Shown here one piece after another: positions 15,001 through 25,285 of a stretch of 64,000 nucleotides of DNA (within the stretch, counting starts at the first letter, position 1; every line of letters starts with the position of its first letter). The notes below the pieces were generated by a model. The model saw nothing but the letters and a program-made list of their open reading frames with translations, made no database searches and was not told where the DNA came from. The position numbers and the translations under genes are program-made. The stretch covers positions 9,045,001 through 9,109,000 of the forward strand of contig OZ020309.1 in the NCBI GenBank assembly GCA_963971305.1, written 5' to 3'. The stretch comes from Arcuatula senhousia. Taxonomy: Eukaryota; Mollusca; Bivalvia; Mytilida; Mytilidae.

Positions 15001-17017
15001 CCACTTGAAGAAGAATAGATAACCCAGTATTCTAACAAGGCACACCCAAATACCGAAAACCCAGTCCTTTATGTGATTGTGAAAGGGGCTCTTTTCAGAG
15101 CCGCAAATATTTTTCAAAAAGAATCTTACTATATTGTATGAAATAATGACTTTTTACCAAGCCCTCTTTTACATCAATCCAATTTCACTGCCGTCAAATT
15201 TTTATATGAATTTATTAGAAACAAAAAAAAAAATACATGCATAAACGCAATTGTAGTCGAACCACGCAGATTGCACCATACATTTTCTAAACTTCAAGTA
15301 TAGTTGAACCTGAACTTTATATATATATTTTTGAAAATAATAACAAACAAAAAAACAAAGATATTACTTGCTTTTTTAAAAAAATGACTCACCCTTCGCA
15401 TCAGAGAAGCTTTCAGTAGTTTTCAGGTGCACAAATCAACATCAAAGCTGGATGCTGCGTTGCTTTACTTTGCAGTGAAAACGTGAAGCTCGTGCAAATT
15501 ATGCGCACGTATTTTCTCTAAACATCTTTTTTCAACGTCATGAAACCGTTTTAGCACTAAATCCAAATATGCATCCGCTCCAGACCGATTAGTTTGATAT
15601 ACACCAAACCTAGCGGGCCAAAATTCAATAATTTCGGGTAATTTCAGAGGAAACCCACCAAAGCAAATATTAAATAAATATGCAAAAACAAATCCCACAT
15701 ATGACGACAAATGTGCATATCAAAACGGCACTATATTAGACGACAACGACTGCCTGTCACTCCCTTCCCTCTACGAAAATAATATCGCGTTATCATCCCC
15801 CCTTTTTTTTGCTACCTTTTCCTTCATATTTATTTGTCATTTAACTGCTGTTTAGTTTTTTTTTACCATTGATCTAACAAATGAAATAACTTTTCAATCA
15901 AGTTGTCAGTCTCTTTTACATATATTCATTTCTCGATTCAACCAACGAAAGTGCTTGAATTTTTAGTCAATTGTGAATTATCTCCCCCTTGTTGAAATTG
16001 AATAATTGCGGAATTATAAGCAAATAAAAAAGTTTCATAATATTTTTGCTAGGATCAAAAACCAAACTCTTCGTTCAAATCCCTAATCATTAATTGAAGC
16101 AATTAGATCATTATGAGACAATTATCACTGTATGGAAAGAGCGAAAGGGAAAAACGGTTGATTTCTGTGCCCCGGTGTAGTTTACTCCTGTGTCATTGCT
16201 GTATTGTGGGTAAAACAGACGATTGTAAACACCAGGAAGACGAAAATATGTCATTTAGGTTGAAAAATAGATATACTAGTGTTGTTAAGGTTCATTTGTA
16301 GTTTCTTACTTGTCACTCTATTGTTTTCTAACAAGTTTTAAATCAATAGATAATAAATGTAAAAAATATTGCAATGAAAAAACAAAAAGTTAAAATGTTG
16401 AAAATCGCATAATTCTTTGGTACATCTGTAAGCAATTAGTAACTGTAAATATTCTTTATAATACTTTAGAAGATATTCTACAGTCGAAGATTAGTAATTG
16501 TCCTCTCAAATGATTTTACAGCTGTGTTTAACTTCTGAGGCGAATGTTTATTGTGTGCCCTGCTGCTGTTAAGTTCTGTGCACGCTGTAGTTTATTTGAG
16601 AGCAGTTTTTAAAGTAGCGAAAGTTTATTTATGTGTTCTGATAAAACTTATCAGAATAGAAAAAGCCTTAAATTTATAGAAAAACTCATTTCTAAGTAGC
16701 AGTTTGCGATTTTAATCATTATTTGATGGAATATCTTATGAAAGGTTAACAAAAAACCTACAATAAGTAACTGATTTGTTGTTTTGTAAACACTCAATAA
16801 AAAGGGTTGAAGAAATGCTGTCGTTTATTTCCGAGTTCACGAATGTTGATTTCTGTGCAGCAAAAATTGTTGTAGTTTATTTCTGTGCTATTTATTTTTA
16901 TTACAATTAATTTTTATTGTTTGATGTTATAACATGAATGTGCTTTAAATACAGGCTAGAGGCACTAATAGAATTTTTTTTCAATTTCAGAAATATAATT
17001 AAATACGGAAAAATTAA

Positions 17018-17332
17018 AATGTGAATATTGTGATTTTTTTCTTGGGGGGCATATTCAACGACACAATTTTGCATTTTGTCCATAACCATCCCAAGGAAAA
17101 AGTAAATATCAAAATTAGAGTGGATGAGAAAAAGAACAAGTTTAAACATTTAAAATTTGATTTGAGACCAGAAGATGAAATTTTAAATGGAACAAAAACA
17201 TTGTACCAGATGAATAAAAAACTTACAATAACCGTTGTTGACTTTGATGATGTTTTAAAACCCCCATTGTCTATTGAAGTTGGGTATAAAACTGTTAGTT
17301 TTATTGTTCGGAAATGTTATTTTGAAATGTAA
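17018..17332 (+). CDS. Unrecognised open frame inside the 2.8-kb transposon
   Basis: An open frame of about 104 codons ends at 17332. It has no ATG near its start (an upstream stop lies at 17015-17017, the first possible initiator is GTG). It is preceded by a plausible 3' splice site (T-rich run then TTTCAG at 16985-16990), so it may be a terminal exon rather than a full gene. The translation is rich in Lys and Asp (for example VNIKIRVDEKKNKFKHL and VVDFDDVLKPP). I recognise no transposase, zinc-finger or chromatin domain. It may be a remnant of a transposon-encoded or captured protein, or a chance frame. Confidence 0.25.
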   Translation, partial: NVNIVIFFLGGIFNDTILHFVHNHPKEKVNIKIRVDEKKNKFKHLKFDLRPEDEILNGTKTLYQMNKKLTITVVDFDDVLKPPLSIEVGYKTVSFIVRKCYFEM

Positions 17333-17547
17333 TCATAAACAAACCGAAAAAACCGAAAAAACATCCCAGGTTTACAGCCTACAAAATTAACTCAATACAT
17401 ACTATTCTATTCTGTATAGATATAGATTTTATCACCAATTAATTTTGTCGTGCTTTGTTTAAAAGAGCTTTATATATTATTTTTGTAATTTATAGAATAA
17501 GTAAAATATTAGATGGTTTAGACAGGAATTGTAAATGAACACTTGTT

Positions 17548-18300
17548 TATGGCTAAGGATGGTCTTTGGACATGTCTCGGTCCTAAGTCGTGTTATTGAA
17601 GGCATCCTAAAAATGGCACGTCCTAAATTTGGTCCGTAATTAAGGTTGTAAAAATTGTTGTCCTAGGACCATCCTTGTGACTTTAGATTTTAAAAAAAGT
17701 GTCTGAAATAGGTTTTATCCCCTTGAATTAGGATTGTATGTGGCCAAACTTTCATTTTTGATATTTTACTTTCTACATTCAGCAAACTAAGATATTTTTG
17801 CCATTGATTAAATTTTCCCAATAGTGACCCATATATTGGCGTTTTACCAGTTACATTTTGACGATATTCTAATATATGTAGTACTAGACTTTTGAAATTA
17901 ACATTTAACAGTTTATGTGGATATTTGCTTCCCAAACCTAGGGATTTACTTTTGGTATTAGTGATAAGTGCAACGCGCAGAACAAAAATGAATTAAGACA
18001 TTCAATGATATTGCAATACATTATTTTTATTCTCTAAAAAAAAAACAAAGGCAATGCAATAAAAATGCTTAAATCTGTTTTGCATTTGAAAATGTAAAAC
18101 AAAAAACTTCAAGTTTTTTTTTTTAAACGCCTTCACATCGGCGTAAATGCATGACATATGGCTATTCAGGATTATCTAAATTCGTATAAGGATGGTCCTA
18201 TTTAAGGTTATCCTAAGATGGTTTCGTTTTACATCCTTGGACGCGTCTAAGGATGATCCTTTCTACATCCCATTTTAATTCATAAGACATTGAAAAATTG
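17548..18300. repeat. Cluster of inverted AAGGATGGTCCT motifs nested in the transposon
   Basis: The sequence AGGACCATCCTT near 17670 faces AAGGATGGTCCT near 18186, and related words (CTAAGGATGG at about 17552, CTAAGGATGATCC at about 18247, several TCCTAA/TTAGGA pairs) surround both. This suggests a smaller inverted-repeat element lying inside the larger transposon. No clear target duplication could be read, so the limits are approximate. Confidence 0.4.
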
Positions 18301-21300
18301 TTTAGACATTTGTTTAGGATACAGCTTAGGGCAGCTTCATTAACCTGTCCCCTGGTTTACAGTTAAAACTTAAGTTATATTTCCATTATTTGATCTGATT
18401 TTCTATGGCCAAGTATTTATAACTCAGAACAAAACATTCGCAACCACACAAATAAACTTCCGCGGGCTCTGAAATATACATTCGCATGTAGAAAATCAGC
18501 ACAGAAATATACATTCGCGGTGCAAATTTTAATACCTACTCTTATTTCATCGATCTGTCTTGAACCTTTGCATAATTAAACTTTATTTATCATGAATAGA
18601 GTTCTTTATATACTTAAATACACGATGAACAGTTTTTGTTCACTTTAATTTCATCTGCAAGTGTTTTATTTATGTATTTTTTCCAAAAAAACGTGTTTTA
18701 TTTATAAAATGATGACTTTTTGTGACCAAAATAGCTTATGACATAAAAATGCAAGTAAAACTTGAATAAACTAAATAGTTACTATCTAATGTTGAAATCA
18801 CCGACAATGCATGATATGTAATTATTCAATAATTAAGTAAAAAGACAGAAAAAACAGACGACTTCATTTTGAGCACAGCAATAAACTACATCGGGGCACA
18901 GAAATCAACCGTTTTTCCCTTTCGCTCTTTCCATACAGTGATTATTTGCAATGTGAATCTTGAAGGAAGGAAGGCACTTTGGTCCACTTTAGCTATGAAA
19001 ACAAAGGCCCTGTCAAACCCATCTCCAAATCATGTTGACATCTAAGAATCCAGAATATTATTAAAGTGTGAATAGGCCATCAAAGACAACATTCGAAGTT
19101 TCAGATATTCACTTGGTATGAGAATCAACATGCATGAAGAAGTCATCAACTTTTTCTACCAATATACAGAAGAAAAGTACAAAGAAGCCGAGATGCTAGG
19201 ATTTAAAACGATTCGGACCAGAGCCAGAATTCAGTCCACTTGAAGAAGAATAGATAACCCAGTATTCTAACAAGGCGCACCCAAATACCGAAAACCCAGT
19301 CCTTAAGGTGACTGTGAAAGGGGCTCTTTTCAGAGCCGCCAATATTTTTCAAAAAGAATCTTACTATATTGTATGAAATAATGACTTTTTACCAAGCCCT
19401 CTTTTACATCAATCCAATTTCACTGCCGTCAAATTTTTATATGAATTTATTAGAAACAAAAAAAAAATACATGCATAAACGCAATTGTAGTCGAACCACG
19501 CAGATTGCACCATACATTTTCTAAACTTCAAGTATAGTTGAACCTGAACTTTATATATATATTTTTGAAAATAATAACAAACAAAAAAACAAAGATATTA
19601 CTTGCTTTTTTTTAAAAATGACTCACCCTTCGCATCAGAGAAGCTTTCAGTAGTTTTCAGGTGCACAAATCAACATCAAAGCTGGATGCTGCGTTGCTTT
19701 ACTTTGCAGTGAAAACGTGAAGCTCGTGCAAATTATGCGCACGTATTTTCTCTAAACATCTTTTTTCAACGTCATGAAACCGTTTTAGCACTAAATCCAA
19801 ATATGCATCCGCTCCAGACCGATTAGTTTGATATGCACCAAACCTAGCGGGCCAAAATTCAATAATTTCGGGTAATTTCAGAGGAAACCCATCAAAGCAA
19901 ATATTAAATAAATATGCAAAAACAAATCCCACATATGACGACAAATGTGCATATCAAAACGGCACTATATTAAACGAAAACGACTGCCTGTCACTCCCTT
20001 CCCTCTACGAAAATAATATCGCGTTATCATCCCCCCTTTTTTTTGCTACCTTTTCCTTCATATTTATTTGTCATTTAACTGCTGTTTAGTTTTTTTTACC
20101 ATTGATCTAACAAATGAAATAACTTTTCAATCAAGTTGTCAGTCTCTTTTACATATATTCATTTCTCGATTCAACCAACGAATGTGCTTGAATTTTTAGT
20201 CAATTATGAATTATCTCCCCCTTGTTGAAATTGAATAATTGCGGAATTATAAGCAAATAAAAAAGTTTCATAATATTTTTGCTAGGATCAAAAACCAAAC
20301 TCTTCGTTCAAATCCCTAATCATTAATTGAAGCAATTAGATAATTATGAGACAATTATTTGCAATGTGAATCTTGAAGGAAGGAAGGCACTTGGGTCCAC
20401 TTTAGCTATGAAAACAAAGGCCCTGTCAAACCCATCTCCAAATCATGTTGACATCTAAGAATCCAGAATATTATTAAAGTGTGAATAGGCCATCAAAGAC
20501 AACATTCGAAGTTTCAGATATTCACTTGGTATGAGAATCAACATGCTTGAAGGAGTCATCAACTTTTTCTACCAATATACAGAAGAAAAGTACAAAGAAG
20601 CCGAGATGCTAGGATTTAAAACGATTCGGACCAGAGCCAGAATTCAGTCCACTTGAAGAAGAATAGATAACCCAGTATTCTAACAAGGCACACCAAAATA
20701 CCGAAAACCCAGTCCTTTATGTGACTGTGAAAGGGGCTCTTTTCAGAGCCGCCAATATTTTTCAAAAAGAATCTTACTATATTGTATGAAATAATGACTT
20801 TTTACCAAGTCCTCTTTTACATCAATCCAATGTCACTGCCGTCAATTTTTTATATGAATTTATTAGAAACAAAAAAATACATGCATAAACGCAATTGAAG
20901 TCGAACCACGCAGATTGCACCATACATTTTCTAAACTTCAAGTACAGTTGAACCTGAACTTTATATATATATTTTTGAAAATAATAACAGCAAAAAAACA
21001 AAGATAAAACTTCCTTTAAAAAAAAAGTGACTCACCCTTCGCATCAGAGAAGCTTTCAGTAGTTTTCATGTGCACAAATCAACATCAAAGCTGGATGTTG
21101 CGTTGCTTTACTTTGCAGTGAAAACGTGAAGCTCGTGCAAATTATGCGCACGTATTTTCTCTAAACATCTTTTTTCAACGTCACGAAACCGTTTTAGCAC
21201 TAAATCCAAATATGCATCCGCTCCAGACCCGGCGATTAGTTTCATATGCACCAAACCTAGCGGGTCAATTCAATAATTTCGGGTAATTTCAGAGGAAACC

Positions 21301-23998
21301 CGCCAAAGCAAATATTTTATAAATATGCAAAAAAAATTCCACATATGTGCATATCAAAACGGCACTATATTAAACGAAAACGACTGCCTGTCACTCCCTT
21401 CCCTCTACGAAAATAATATCGCGTTATCATCCCCCCTTTTTTTTGCTACCTTTTCCTTCATATTTATTTGTCATTTAACTGCTGTTTAGTTTTTTTTACC
21501 ATTGATCTAACAAATGAAATAACTTTTCAATCAAGTTGTCAGTCTCTTTTACATATATTCATTTCTCGATTCAACCAACGAATGTGCTTGAATTTTTAGT
21601 CAATTATGAATTATCTCCCCCTTGTTGAAATTGAATAATTGCGGAATTATAAGCAAATAAAAAAGTTTCATAATATTTTTGCTAGGATCAAAAACCAAAC
21701 TCTTCGTTCAAATCCCTAATCATTAATTGAAGCAATTAGATCATTATGAGACAATTATTTGCAATGTGAATCTTGAAGGAAGGAAGGCACTTGGGTCCAC
21801 TTTAGCTATGAAAACAAAGGCCCTGTCAAACCCATCTCCAAAGGATCGTTTCCAATCATGTTGACATCTAAGAATCCAGAATATTATTAAAGTGTGAATA
21901 GGCCATCAAAGGCAACATTCGAAGTTTCAGATATTCACTTGGTATGAGAATCAACATGCTTGAAGGAGTCATCAACTTTTTCTACCAATATACAGAAGAA
22001 AAGTACAAAGAAGCCGAGATGCTAGGATTTAAAACTATTCGGACCAGAGCCAGAATTCAGTCCACTTGAAGAAGAATAAATAACCCGGTATTCTAACAAG
22101 GCACACCCAAATACCGAAAACCCAGTCCTTTATGTGACTGTGAAAAGGGCTCTTTTCAGAGCCGCCAATATTTTTCAAAAAGAATCTTACTATATTGTAT
22201 GAAATAATGACTTTTTACCAAGTCCTCTTTTACATCGATCCAATTTCACTGCCGTCAAATTTTTATATGAATTTATTAGAAACAAAAAAAAAAATACATG
22301 CATAAACGCAATTGTAGTCGAACCACGCAGATTGCACCATACATTTTCTAACCTTCAAGTACAGTTGAACCTGAACTTTATTTATATATTTTTGAAAATA
22401 ATAACAAAAACAAAACAAAAAAAAACAAAGATAAAACTAGCTTTTCAAAAAAAATGTGACTCACCCTTCGCATCAGAGAAGCTTTCAGTAGTTTTCAGGT
22501 GCACAAATCAACATCAAAGCTGGATGCTGCGTTGCTTTACTTCAGCAGTGAAAATGTGAAGCTCGTGCAAATTAAGGGCACGTATTTTCTCTAAAGATCT
22601 TTTTTCAACGTCATGAAACCGTTTTAGCACTAAATCCAAATATGCATCCGCTTAAGACCGATTAGTTTGATATGCATCAAACCTAGCGGGCCAATTCAAT
22701 AATTTCGGGTAATTTCAGAGGAAACCCACCAAAGCAAATATTAAATAAATATGCAAAAAATAAATTCCACATATGACGACAAATGTGCATATTAAAACGG
22801 CACTATATTAAAAACGACAACGACTGCCTGTCACTCCCTTCCCTCTACGAAAACAATATCGTGTCATCACCTCCCCCCCCCCCCCCAACCTTTTTTGCTA
22901 CCTTTTCCTTAATATTTATATGTCATTTTACTGCTGTTTGGGATTTTTTAAAATTGATCTAACAAATGAAATAACTTTTAAATCAAGTTGTCAGTCTCTT
23001 TTACATATATTCATTTCTCGATTCAACCAACGAATGTGCTTGAATTTTTTGTCAATTGTGAATTATCTCCCCCTTGTTGAAATTGAATAATTGCAGAATT
23101 ATAAGCAAATAAAAAATTTCATAATATTTTTTGCTAGGATCAAAAACCAAACTCTTCGTTCAAATCCTTAATCATTAATTGAAGCAATTAGATCATTATG
23201 AGAAAATTATTTGCAATGTGAATCTTGAAGGAAGGAAGGCACTTGGATCCACTTTAGCTATGAAAACAAAGGCCCTGTCAAACCCATCTCCAAATCATGT
23301 TGACATCTAAGAATCCAGAATATTATTAAAGTGTGAATAGGCCATCAAAGACAACATTCGAAGTTTCAGATATTCATTTGGTATAAGAATCGACGTGCTT
23401 GAAGGAGTCATGCTGCGTTGCTTGACTTTGCAGTGAAACGGTGAAGCTCGTGCAAATTATGCGGACTTATTTTTCTCTTCATACCTTTTTTTTTCAATGT
23501 CATGAAATCGGTTTTAGCACTAAATCCAAATACCCATCCGCTCTGGAATATATGTATCAAATATAGCGGGCCAATTCAATAATTTCGGGTAATTTCAGAC
23601 GGGAAACCCGTCAAAGCAAATATCAAATAAATGTGCAAAAAAACTCACATACAAGGACAAATGTGCATATCAAATGTATCAAGTATTTAGTCTCTTTTTC
23701 ATATATTCATGTCTCGATTCAACCAACGAATGTGCTTGAAATTTTAGTTAATTGTGAATTATCTCCTCCTTGTTGAGAATTTTTAATTGCAGAGTTGTAA
23801 GTAAATAAAAAATGTTTATCATATTTTTTTGCAAGAACAAAAACCAAAATCGTCGTTCAAATTACTTATCATTAATTGAAGCAATTAGATCATTATAAGG
23901 CAATTATTTGCAGTGTGAATCTTGAAAGAAGGAAGGCACTTGGGTCCACTTTAGCTATGACAACAAAAGGTCCTGTCAAACTCATCTCTAAATAATCG

Positions 23999-24457
23999 TT
24001 TCGTGTCATCGTAACATCCATTTTAGTGCGCTATCAGTTTTCTGAAAATAGCAAAGTTTCAATATTTCTATATAGGAGATATAGGGGAAAAAGCTATAGA
24101 GGGCTCAGGCAACGAAATAAGAAATTCCTACTAAAGAAGCAGCTCAAAATCTGAAGGAAATTCCCTTTACTAATGCATTTCGGAAATATCTGGAAAAAAT
24201 ATTAAGTCACTGTTCATTTTTTTTAAGATATGATTCATGAAAATTGGAAAATTTCCTATTCATTCTATTATAATCTCCCTTTGATTTGGTACAGGAAATT
24301 CTATAAATGATTGAAATGTTAGTATCACAATTGCTCCTAATTTGATAAAATATAGTATAATATATAGTTTTTGTCTGCCAAGTCCAGTTAGTTTTTTTAA
24401 TTTTCATGATACAAGATACCAAATTGGCAATATGTGCAAAAAGATGCCCAGTCTAAT
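23999..24457. other. Unique AT-rich spacer between macrosatellite and MITE
   Basis: Macrosatellite similarity stops near 23998. The following ~450 bp hold only short, low-complexity frames with no recognisable domain. If the Ig/mucin gene to the right has further 3' exons they would have to lie here or nearer to 24900, but I found no convincing splice acceptor or exon. Confidence 0.5.
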
Positions 24458-24678
24458 AGAGGGTGGTAAAAGGTTATTTCAGAACTACGTTTTCGACGTT
24501 TTTATTTTACGCGTTTTCGTGATTTTTGTTTCTCGACTTTTCGTGTTGAGGAGGTTGTACGTGCTCCGTTTTTGTCTGTATTTTTGTACCGTGTTTCGTG
24601 ATTTTTAATACCTGTGCTTCATTTTCTTCCTCTTTGAGCCACTTGATTTCGTGTTGGGACCCCCCTTTACCACCCTCT
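24458..24678. mobile_element. 221-bp MITE with AGAGGGTGGTAAA inverted ends
   Basis: AGAGGGTGGTAAAAGG at 24458-24473 is mirrored by CCTTTACCACCCTCT ending at 24678. TAAT flanks both sides (24454-24457 and 24679-24682), a likely 4-bp target duplication. The interior is T-rich with repeated TTTTCGTG words and no coding capacity. The superfamily is not identified. Confidence 0.7.
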
Positions 24679-24913
24679 TAATAGCCTCGAGCCACCTTAA
24701 AGCGCATTTCGATCTGATGTCATACGTCCTTTGTGTAAAAGATACTTTGACCTCACTTCGAAAAAAAACTTAGTATGCACACATATCAAAATAGACACCT
24801 TTGTAGGCATAGCAAAGAACTACCATATAAGATAAAGAAATAGTACTACAGAGATTTATATAACAGGGTACCCTGCCCAGGCCTTTGACTACTTTAAGAT
24901 CAAATTTTAATAC

Positions 24914-25285
24914 CTTCTGTAGTTGTAAATGCTGTAGTTGTCGATTCTGTGGTACTCTTTAGAGCTTGCGGTACAGTGGAACTCTCTGGAGTTGTCGGTA
25001 ATGTGATGCTATCTGTAGTTGTAGGTTCTAGAGATGGCGGTACTGTCGTACGCTCTGGAATTGTCGATTCTGTTGTACTCTCTGAAGTTGTAGTTACTGT
25101 GGTACTCTCAAAGGTTGTCGGTACAGCAGTTCTTTCTGTAGAAGTAGGTACTGGTGTTGTCACAGTCGTACTCTCTAGCCCTGACGTTGTCGGTAAAGCA
25201 GTTGGTACTGGGGTACTTTTTGGAATTGTCGGAAATGTGCTATTCTCTGTTGTGGTCATTGTGAGACCTTCAGGACCCCCGGGAC
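24914..25285 (-). CDS. Exon 3: Thr/Ser-rich mucin-like stretch
   Basis: 372 bp between acceptor TTTACAG/GTCCCG and donor GAAG/GTATTA, phase 1 at both ends. The encoded 124 residues start with a short Gly/Pro segment (PGGPEG) and continue as irregular repeats of the type PTTxESTTVTT. This is characteristic of O-glycosylated mucin domains. The complementary strand is also open over this span only because of the simple codon pattern. Confidence 0.65.

Larger units (their letters stand above)
16126..18940. mobile_element. 2,815-bp TIR DNA transposon, Transib/RAG-like ends, inserted in a macrosatellite unit
   Basis: The ends are 59-bp inverted repeats, 16126-16184 and 18882-18940, with one mismatch (16175). 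They begin CACTGTATGG and finish CCATACAGTG. The flanking ATTAT (16121-16125 and 18941-18945) is a 5-bp target-site duplication: removing the element plus one ATTAT restores the uninterrupted GACAATTATTTGC of neighbouring units. A 5-bp duplication with a CAC-first terminus (known Transib consensus CACWRTG) points to the Transib/RAG-like superfamily; this end matches six of seven positions. A recurring GTAGTTTATTTCTGTGC-like motif appears near both ends (about 16156-16184, 16576-16600, 16846-16888, 18500-18540, 18873-18905), possibly transposase-binding. No transposase domain was recognised, so it is probably non-autonomous. Confidence 0.85.
1..23998. repeat. Macrosatellite: tandem array of ~1.41-kb units
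   Basis: A directly repeated unit of 1,411-1,414 bp fills this stretch. Using the minus-strand stop codon as phase marker, units recur at 1342, 2755, 4167, 5581, 6995, 8407, 9818, 11230, 12642, 14053, 15465, 19699, about 21112 and about 22540; a partial unit opens the window. Units between about 1340 and 14300 are nearly identical, differing mainly in poly-A length and a few diagnostic bases. From about 20850 copies diverge. The last is deleted internally (jump at about 23411, again at about 23680) and similarity ends near 23998. The 2.8-kb gap in spacing after 15465 is a transposon at 16126-18940. The array continues off the left edge. No rRNA or canonical histone coding sequence was seen in the unit. 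Confidence 0.97.

Noticed and set aside
1..15710. Canonical histone gene cluster
   Set aside because: Only the 3' stem-loop is histone-like; no H1, H2A, H2B, H3 or H4 coding sequence was found on either strand of the unit.
16126..18940. hAT or CACTA assignment for the 2.8-kb transposon
   Set aside because: hAT gives 8-bp and CACTA 2-3-bp duplications; the duplication here is 5 bp.
22332..22559. 75-codon plus-strand frame in a diverged satellite unit
   Set aside because: It is not open in the homogenised units and shows no domain.
1..23998. CRISPR array
   Set aside because: Repeats are contiguous 1.4-kb units without short direct repeats and unique spacers, and the genes are spliced eukaryotic ones.
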